This document shows, in pieces, positions 16,606-24,580 of a stretch of DNA of 24,580 nt. The stretch covers positions 1-24,580 of the forward strand of contig QAXH01001653.1 in assembly GCA_004335635.1 (NCBI GenBank). The letters are read 5' to 3'. This DNA is from Chloromonas sp. AAM2 (Eukaryota; Chlorophyta; Chlorophyceae; Chlamydomonadales; Chlamydomonadaceae). A model generated the notes under the pieces. That model worked only from the letters and a program-made list of their open reading frames with translations. It did not search any database and was not told where the DNA came from. How positions within the stretch are numbered: the stretch's first letter is position 1; every line of letters starts with the position of its first letter. Made by a program: the position numbers and the translations under genes.

Positions 16606-18706
16606 GGCCCAGGTTGCGGGTCAAGAGAATTGCCAATTAAGATGTAGTAGCTTAAAGCCACAAGACTCGCGAAGATCAACATATACTCGAGCGCCAGGGT
16701 GCGGCTGCACAAAAAGCGCGGGACGTTTCTGCTTGACTGGATCTACGGCTGATCTCAGCTCTTACCATCCCACCTGTAGACCTGTTTTGCCTTTTGCTTT
16801 AGTATCAGCAAACAATGATGGATTGGCACACAAAGGTCCGTTGTTCCAGACGGGACGAACTGCAAGTCTGTGCTCAGCTACATATCGTACATGCAAGAGC
16901 TTGAACTGCCATGACTCTTGCCTGCAGGATTGTTATCAGATTTTCACATTCCTGACAATGCCTGAACATGATTGTGTGTGTGCGCTGACTGCTGTGCTGC
17001 TCGGTTGAAGACTCTTGAGCAGCGCAACAGCCCCAGAGAGTTGATAAACCTCGGCAACTTGTCACTGGCGTCCCCCTGGTGTACAGGGAGGTATTGCAGT
17101 GAGGCAATGGGCACCGGTGTGGGGTGGAGGAACGGGCAGTGGCATGCTAACAGCCTCCTGCAGCACTGATAGACTGATGCGTCGCCTGCTTCTCGAGATG
17201 GATAAAGACACTCCAGCAGTAAATGGGTTCACTGCCCCACACACAACCGGTTAAAAGACGTAAAACCGACACAAAAGAAGTTTACCAGTTCTAGGACAAA
17301 ACCTGAGTCCTGCTCTTGAATCCGTTCCTGTCACAAAACGTTTATCAAAGCACGCAAAAACACATCAGACAATGACCAGCCATGACTTTGACAGGCAATA
17401 TTGTCATCCTGTTTGGCAATTTGACAGGCGTGTCATCGGCATTACGTCATCAGCATTACGCCATCTGATGAGCCTGCATGGTAACATATGCAACCTTGGT
17501 CCCTCCTACTAACGCCTGGCGAACTACCTGTCTCGCAATCTTGTACTTGTATTTGCGCCATAGCGGATTATCAAACAAGACAAACTTGTGTCCCAACCTT
17601 GTGTGAATGAGACGGTTGTTGGGCCCGTAGTTGCTTTCTCATCTCAAGGTTATTCAACAGCTGGACGTGCATAGACTCGCATAGACATGCCATGTTCAGA
17701 GAATTCCTTTCTGCTGCAGGAAAACAGAATGTGGAGTCCAGAACACCAGTGGGCAGACGGAAGGTGTGACAGATCAAGCAAACAACACGGTGTGATGTAC
17801 GAGTTGATTCGCACAGTGACAGTTGCAGGTGACATGCAGTTGCATGAACACCTTTGCCCTTCCACCTTTACGCACACAGAATAGTTGCAGAGGACGAATC
17901 TCTGTAAAGTGAAGTGGCTGTGGGCAAGTCAGACACCTCTGTGTATACCCCTCTCAGGGGGCGGAGGACCACAAGTTTGTAAGCTGTAGTATCGAAACGT
18001 TTAGTATCAGCCTTGCTCATCCTCGCTAACGCTTGTCTGACACAGGTTCTGGTATCAAACCACCAGAATTTGAACTGAACTGGGCTTGTGTGTTATCGTG
18101 TCCCTGCTTCGTGCCGTGCTTGTTGTTATTGCAGCTCCATTCATTCCCTTGCCAATCAGAAGATGCTTGCTTAATTGTCGGACTCCAACTTCTTCAAAGG
18201 CCAATCAACATACCATCCGCCATCTGACTACACAGTTGCACCTGGGTTTGATGTGACACTCATACACCGAGGCATGCAGCATCACGCACCACAGCCCAAT
18301 GCAATGCAAACAATCACATCCATCTTCAAAAAATCCATCTTCGGGGCAAAGGCAGTGCAACCTACAAGTCTACAGCTACTGCTGTCACATATCTACATCT
18401 ACACCTACTTTATCTATAAGTTGGTTGAGTGAGGGCACGAGGAGCGCAGGGCCAGTGCCCGTGACAATGGCAGGTGCCTACATCGAGAAAATTGCAGACG
18501 ATGCACCAGGCCACAGACACACCCTGGCTTTTCAAGATGTCAGCCAAGGCAAGCACAGCCGTAGCTGCAACATGTACTTGTAAAAGAGCTGCGGAAGCAA
18601 GTTAATGCTGCTGCAAGCTGCCATCTACAGGCAGCTTGCGAAGCCATCAGCATCCATTTCATAGGCCTGACCAGTCGAAGACGAACCAGGTCAGCTATCT
18701 TGCTAT
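16606..18706. other. Intergenic region between GSA 3' end and IPMS 5' end
   Basis: About 2.1 kb between head-to-tail genes, expected to hold the IPMS promoter and leader and the GSA 3' UTR. No gene was recognised on either strand; frames at 16538-17008 and 18175-18432 show no domain. A frame overlapping the IPMS start (about 16392-16682, ATG in TATATGTTGATC) could be an upstream ORF if transcription begins far enough up. There is a small hairpin CCCCTCTCAGGGG near 17948. No TGTAA for GSA was found on the minus strand here. Confidence 0.5.
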
Positions 18707-21310
18707 TTAAATGCGCTTGAACACGCGCTTGGCGGCCGCAATGGTGGCGTCAATGTCCGCATCAGTGTGTGCCAAAGAGGTGAAGCCAGCCTCGTACTGC
18801 AAGCAGGCAACACGTGGCTAGGGGTTAGGAAGGCGTCTCTACCAACCATGCGGCCTTGACAACAGTCTGTGCTCAGTGCACTGACAATTCTTGCACGCAG
18901 AGAGCTGCCATAGTATGCCAAGAATGGTCTCATAGCCACAGTCGAGCAGCTGCTGATACCTAAGAACTACCTACGGAGTCTGCCATGATTGCTCTCACCT
19001 GGCTTGGTGCCAGGTAGACACCCTCCTCCAGCATGCCACGGTGGAAGCGGGCGAACTTGGCAGTGTCGGATGCCAGGGCCTCCTCGAAGCTGTTCACTGG
19101 GCCCTGCACACAGCAGCAAGCAAGTCAGCAGAAATCAGTTCGTTGCAAGTCATGCTGCTGAGCTGATGCAGTCCGGCATGTTGCCTCTATGTATGCTGTG
19201 CAGACACTGCATGAACCTCTGCTCCTTGCATAGACTCATCAGGTCCAGAGCAGCAACACGCTGTGCAGCCAGTAGGCATAATTCCCGTTGCCTAGGGCTG
19301 CAATGGCAAGACCGGTGCACATACCTTGCAGAAGAAGAAGCCAAACATGCCGGAGATGTTCGACCCGCACATCTCATGTCCTGCCTCGCGGCCGGCGGCC
19401 ACCAAGCCATCGACCAGCTTGCGGGTCACGCGCTCCAGGTGCTCGTATGCACCAGGCCGTCCCAGGATCTCGAGGGTCTGCAGGAGCAGGCCGACATATG
19501 AGGACTAGTAAAGCTGCTGCCTGTGCGGTGTTCAAATATGCAAGACGCCCAGATCCACTCTGGGTCTCATCTTGCCACAACTAGTAAACAGCTTGAGCAA
19601 GATTATGCTGGTGATTCTGCTGTGTTTGCAAGCCTGTGATATCATGTGTGTCCTCATTTGCATGAATCTTTACCTTGATGCCTGCAGTCATGGCCAATGG
19701 GTTGCCACTGAGAGTTCCGGCCTGGTACATGGGGCCCGCTGGGGACACCATCTTCATAATGTCCTTGCGGCCACCGTATGCGCCCACTGGCAGACCGCCA
19801 CCAATGACCTTGCCCATGGTGGTCAGGTCAGGGGTGATGCCAAAGTGCTCCTGGGCGCAGCCCTGCGCACCAGAGGATGCAAATCTTCCACACTTTAATG
19901 CGCTCGCACACATGGCAGTGAACTTCAGTGCAGATGCATAACTCTTGGCAAACAACGGCTCCACAAACAGTGCATCACATCACATGCCTCAGTCTATGTC
20001 CAAAGTATGAGATGCCAGAGCGCGGCACACTATAGCCAGTTACAATGCAGTGCATAGGATGCCAACAGGTCGAGGTGGTGGCACACACACCTTGGCAATG
20101 CGGAAGCCAGTCATAACCTCGTCAAAGCACAGCAGGGCACCCTCCTGGGTGGTGACCTCCCTCAGTCCCTGCAGGAACTCCTGAGTGGGCTGGATGAAGC
20201 CACCGTTGCCAACCACAGGTTCCAGAATCACACCGGCAATCTGGCCCTTGTTGGCAGCAAATAGCTCCTTGACAGCCGCCAGGTCGTTGTAGGTGGCTGT
20301 GAGAGTGGCTGCAGCAGTGCTGGCTGGGACACCTGCGTGCATGAATGCATAAGCTGCTGTTACGATACAGGCTGCTGTTTGAGACATGGTGTCGATCTGA
20401 AATGCATGCCACCTGCATGCATGTATGCATCATGGATGCTTACCCGGGGAGTCTGGCAGACCCAGGGTGGCCACGCCAGAGCCAGCCTTGACAAGGAAGC
20501 TGTCAGCGTGGCCGTGGTAGCAGCCAACAAACTTAATGATCTTCTCGCGCTTGGTGAAGGCGCGCATGAGGCGCAGAACAGAGAGGCAGGCCTCTGTTCC
20601 AGAGCTCACAAAGCGCACCATCTCCACGCTGGGCACACGCTCGATCACCATCTTGGCCAACACGTTCTGCAGCAAGGCATGTGGGCATGGCGTGAGGACA
20701 GCGTGATGAGCAAGCCGCATGCATGAATAATAGTTCAGGTGTCTGACACACTCATGCAAATTATGCAGACAGAATGGCAAACATTCCTTGCAGCATAGGC
20801 ATCATCGCGAACACAGTGCAGCTCTCACCTCCAGAGCGCATGGCGCGCCGAAAGAGGCACCCTTCTGCAATTGAGCTGTAATGGCTTCGGTAACCTCATC
20901 GTTGGCATGGCCGCAGATAGCAGGCCCCCAGCTGCCCACGTAGTCGATGTACTTGTTCTCATCAACATCGTAGGCATAGGCGCCCTTGACACGGTCGAAC
21001 ACGATCGGGCCCCCGCCAACGGACTTGAAGGCACGCACAGGCGAGTTCACGCCACCGGGAAGCAAATCCTGAGCCTCTGCAAAAATCTGTGAACAATGGC
21101 ACGAACACCAAGGCAAGGCGTCAGCCAAACTCTGGTATCTCGACGGTGCAAAAGTGCTCCATACTTTAGCGGATCCACCCTTACCGCCTCAGAGCGTGCG
21201 GTGTTCAGACGGGTAGCCTGAGCAGTGGCACGCACAGACACGCAGGCCTTGCGGCTTGTCCTGGCACTGCGCAAGGCCTTGGCCTGGCTGGTCTTGTTCA
21301 TGACCTGCAT
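18707..21310 (-). CDS. GSA1: Glutamate-1-semialdehyde 2,1-aminomutase, plastid-targeted
   Basis: PLP enzyme converting glutamate-1-semialdehyde to 5-aminolevulinate, the precursor of chlorophyll and haem, in the plastid stroma. Minus-strand exons: 21185-21310, 20829-21086, 20444-20666, 20091-20332, 19674-19862, 19325-19477, 18999-19103, 18707-18796; 461 aa with TAA stop, close to the usual algal length. Exon 1 is a Ser/Arg/Ala-rich transit peptide (residues 1 to about 35). Family signatures: [31 protein letters not shown] (146-158), [10 protein letters not shown] (177-186), [12 protein letters not shown] (cofactor Asp 273), and [10 protein letters not shown] with Lys 301 as the PLP Schiff-base residue; [11 protein letters not shown] and [12 protein letters not shown] follow. 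All introns are GT-AG. ATG 21310 has A at -3 (AAAGATG). No key residue is missing. Confidence 0.97.
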
Positions 21311-22773
21311 CTTTGCTGAATGTAAGATCCAAAGATCCGCTGTAGCTGCAGTATGCTGTTCGTGCCTATGCAGAAAGATCGAACGGAGAGCGGCCACACC
21401 GCAAAGTGGGGGCTGGCCACGTGCAATGGATCCCGGGGTGTGACCAGTCGGATGAATAATCAGGTATGATGGTGTGCGATCGCTGCTGTCCAGCGAGTAA
21501 GCAACCAGTCTATGAAAGCCGGCTTCAGTGGTTTCGCACAAGAACAGGTCTGAGAATTGTGTTTCTGGCACATGACTGGGCAGTGAACACAGAAGGCCCT
21601 GGGTTAACCTGCCGCGCTTGGCCATGCTTGGTCTGCATCTTTCAGCTCAAATCCTCAGCTGACATGTGCATGCAGCGCCCCATACGTCTGTGCACTGACA
21701 TGTGCATACGTCTCCCTGCATTCACATGCTTTTGGAGGAGCTGAGCTGAAGATAGCATGCACTAAGCAGTCCAAGCAGGCACTGGGCACTACTATAATAA
21801 GCACGGCCTGCAGCATGCCAATGGTGTTATGATTAGGGTTGTAGGGTTCTTGTCACGAATTGAAATGGTGTTACAACCACTTCCAGGTTACCGTTTGGTC
21901 TGAAACTTTGCCAGTAATCTCGTGTTACGTGTGTCATCTGCATCTGTGTGTCTGTGACACATTAATTCTGGCTGCTGTTGGGTGAGCTATGCTAAACTGT
22001 CCGGAATTGACCACTAGGCTAAGAAAACGTCCATTTTGACCTCCTTGCTAAGGCCAGCTCTAGCTGACCAACGGTCAACGTTTTCCTGCCCGTTTCTTGC
22101 CCCTTTTTTTTAACACCCCCCCATCAAGAATCTTCAAGAATCATGGCAAATGGCTTCCTGATTGGAAATCAGCTCTGTGTCAAGTGAAAATTGTCCGGAG
22201 TTGTCCCCTGTTCTTGTACAGTGCTTGTCTAACTATCGGCTGCGCAAGCTCTGGACGTAGCGCCGGATGTTGATGACGATGATGTGCCAGTGAATGCCGA
22301 GCCTGTGCCTCGGAATCCAATGTCTGGCATGCAAGCTTTGCAGGCATCCAATGTTGCAGGCAAGCGCAAACATGACAATGCCAAGCGCAGGGCTCAGTAC
22401 TAAGCCACCCCATGCACAATGGCTTGCAAGCAGCCCATGAGCAGCATGCACGGGGCGGGCTTCGCACAGTGGTTGTTGAAATTGTGAACAAGTGCTGGCC
22501 TGTTGCCAAAGTCATTGCCAAAAAACCGAGCCCAAAACAGCCAGTTGGCACGACGTCGGTTTTCTAGGGTTTGTTTGGGGCCAGGCTTTGCCACCTTGCG
22601 AGCCTTGCGTAACTATACTACACTAAGCTGATGTACTTGAGGCATTTCGAAGTGCGCGTTGTGCCACTGGCTTCGATATCAAATTTCAAAAGCATGAAGA
22701 CAGCGGCGTAGCAGTTTGGCGACGTCTGTGCTTGCATCAAGCGACACGCGTGTAGACACAAAGCCGCAAAGAA
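21311..22773. promoter_or_regulatory. Divergent intergenic region between GSA and SMC2
   Basis: About 1.46 kb holding promoters for GSA (minus) and SMC2 (plus). There is a small palindrome TGACCAACGGTCA at 22065-22077 and a related pair TGTCCGGAATTG (about 22000) and TGTCCGGAGTTG (about 22192). No TATA box can be assigned with confidence. Part of the region (22232-22567) looks coding-like. Confidence 0.45.
22232..22567 (+). pseudogene. Coding-like remnant upstream of SMC2
   Basis: Two adjoining open stretches in different frames. One, 22232-22403, is acidic (PDVDDDDVPVNAEP) and ends in a basic nuclear-localisation-like tail GKRKHDNAKRRAQY and TAA. The second, from ATG 22415 to TAG 22567, includes RTVVVEIVNKCWPVAKVIAK. 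Neither matches a family I recognise. They could be a frameshifted remnant, the last exon of an unseen gene, or chance. Confidence is low. Confidence 0.25.
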
Positions 22774-24359
22774 ATGTATATAGCGGAAATCTGCATTGAG
22801 GGCTTCAAGTCCTATGCCCACCGTGTGGTACTGCAAAACTTTGACAAATCATTCAATGCCATTACTGGTCTCAATGGCACTGGAAAGTCCAACGTACTGG
22901 ACTCCATCTGCTTCGTTCTTGGTTTGAAGAACTTGCAACAGGTACATGCAAAGGCAACCCCAGCAGACAGCAGCTGCTGCCATTCGCTTCATGAGGCCTG
23001 CTGACCTGCATGCATGGTCTTGTTGTTGCAGGTACGGGCAGGCAACCTGCAGGACCTGGTCTACAAGCAGGGTCAGGCGGGCATCACCAAAGCGTCAGTG
23101 TCCATTACATTCAAGAATGACGACTCTAAGACAAGCCCTGCGGGATACGAGGACAAGGACGAAATCACAGTTACGCGCCAGGTACAACTCCAGGGTTTAT
23201 CGCGAAGCTACACGCATTGCGTCACCGAGCCAAACAGCTCAGCACGCGCAGCAGCGCCTCCGACCTTCATGCATGCTACTACTCGCAGGTTGTTGTGGGT
23301 GGCGGGCGCAACAAGTACACTATCAATGGCCACCCTGCTCAAGAGAAGTAAGTTGCAGGCCTGTTTGAAAACAACTGGCCGCATGTGGTGTGCACATGCG
23401 CCAATCCCTATGGTGCATGTCAACTCAGCACACTGCCCTCCATTTCCATCAATCCTTCTACTTTCATGCATCCAAATGCCGTACAACCTTAGCTTCTCAA
23501 GCTGTTTCACGACCTGCCATGCTGAGCCATTCATAGCAGCATGTCCTGCCATACACGCCATGTCATGCATGCCCTGTCATGCATGCCACATGCAGTCGCG
23601 TCGCGGACTTCTTCCACTCAGTGCAGCTCAACGTCAACAACCCCCACTTCCTCATCATGCAAGGCATGATCATGAAGGTCCTGAACATGAAGCCGCCTGA
23701 GATCCTGTCATTGCTGGAGGAGGCAGCAGGCACTCGCATGTATGAAAAGAAAAAGGAGGGTGCGCTCAAAACACTTGAGAAGAAGGAGCAGCGGCTTGCG
23801 GAAATTGACACGGTGAGAAGCAATAGCATGGAACGTGAGCACATGCAGGACTGCCACATGGAAAACAGGAATGGGGCAAAGCTGCGAACGTTAGATGAAG
23901 GTAGCTGCAAACTTGCTAGTATGGCTGGCTCTGTTGGCAGAGTGCAGACGTCGAGGAACACCTGCACAAGTGCCACAAGGCGTCAAGAAGTGCCGACTTG
24001 GTATGGGTGGATGGGCGCATGAAAGGGGTACAGATGGCTCACAGAGGAACACATGCTGAGGAGAAAATGATAGAAGGCGCGAAGGGGAGGCAGCATGGAG
24101 CATGCAGCGCACTGTGGCATGCAGCTTGTTGTGGAACGTTATAGTACCAGACCATGCTAGGCCATGCCGGACAGTGTGCCTGTTCTCGCTCCTTCACCGA
24201 ACGTGCGGCCATCTTTTAGGTGCTCAACAGCGACATCCTTCCCTCTCTTGAGACGCTGCGCAAGGCTTGTGGTCAGTACGAGGAGTGGGCCAGGCTGGAG
24301 TCCCAGTCCAAAAGACTGACCACACTTGTGGTAGCCTATGACTACACACAGTGCCTCAG
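22774..24359 (+). CDS. SMC2: SMC2, condensin ATPase subunit (5' part)
   Basis: Core ATPase subunit of condensin, which pairs with SMC4 to compact mitotic chromosomes. Exons: 22774-22941, 23032-23181, 23289-23347, 23596-23812, 24220-24359; phases consistent, 244 codons visible and open at the window end. ATG 22774 is the first after an in-frame TAG at 22753. Shown: IEGFKSYA, Walker [10 protein letters not shown] (32-40), [45 protein letters not shown] with the Q-loop Gln 148, and [19 protein letters not shown], then the first coiled coil. The [10 protein letters not shown]...[10 protein letters not shown] block is specific to SMC2 among SMC proteins. Odd points: the normally invariant RIT after the Q-loop Gln-Gly is MIM here (150-152), and VGGGRNKY has one Gly more than usual. 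The second coiled coil, hinge and C-terminal ATPase half lie outside the window. Confidence 0.95.
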
Positions 24360-24428
24360 GTGCGTGCACTGGCAGGGTCTCTGTCACAATGCAGGTAGAC
24401 CAAGGGGGTAGCTGGGGTGGTATGGTAT

Positions 24429-24580
24429 GGCACAACAGGGGAGGCAACTGGCACAACAGGGGAGGCAACTGGCACAACAAGGGAGGCGACTGGAGGCGAC
24501 TGGCACAACAGGGGAGGCAACTGGCACAACAGGGGAGGCGACTGGCACAACAGGGGAGGCGACTGGCACAACAGGGGAGG
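24429..24580. repeat. 21-bp minisatellite, continuing past the window
   Basis: About seven units of GGCACAACAGGGGAGGCRACT with one partial unit near 24492, in the SMC2 intron after exon 5. It is open in some minus frames only because 21 is a multiple of three. Confidence 0.9.

Noticed and set aside
24429..24580. 21-bp repeats as a CRISPR array
   Set aside because: Units are directly adjacent with no spacers, in a eukaryotic intron.

Overview
The window is intron-rich nuclear DNA, most likely from a chlorophycean green alga. The reasons are a two-exon-scale gene structure with nearly all introns GT-AG, plastid-type glutamate-1-semialdehyde aminotransferase and isopropylmalate synthase with N-terminal transit-like extensions, an EGF-plus-exostosin (GT47) protein of the kind common in volvocalean algae, and introns loaded with microsatellites. 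The species cannot be fixed from the sequence alone. No rRNA, tRNA or CRISPR array was seen.

Layout. (1) 81-2020, minus: MFAP1, a spliceosomal protein, five exons visible, 3' end beyond the window start. (2) 2021-2412: short divergent intergenic region. (3) 2413-10132, plus: secreted or type II membrane protein with two EGF-like modules and a GT47 exostosin domain, modelled as 14 exons (593 codons plus stop, all phases consistent). (4) 10133-11251: convergent intergenic region. (5) 11252-16605, minus: 2-isopropylmalate synthase, 8 exons, 606 aa. (6) 16606-18706: intergenic, nothing recognised. (7) 18707-21310, minus: glutamate-1-semialdehyde 2,1-aminomutase, 8 exons, 461 aa. (8) 21311-22773: divergent intergenic region with a coding-like remnant. 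(9) 22774 to the end, plus: condensin subunit SMC2, first five exons.

The genes do not form a pathway: they serve splicing, cell-surface glycosylation, leucine synthesis, tetrapyrrole synthesis and chromosome condensation. The two plastid-targeted metabolic genes lie head to tail.

The most unusual material is in the introns. Two unrelated genes carry diverged extra copies of their own exons whose differences are largely silent: part of IPMS exon 4 at 13750-13797 and the start of GT47 exon 6 at 5144-5291. Several exon-intron junctions are duplicated into the flanking intron as tandem repeats. Three families of dispersed repeats occupy introns of the GT47 and IPMS genes, one of them a GAT-tailed retroposon with a perfect 15-bp target-site duplication.
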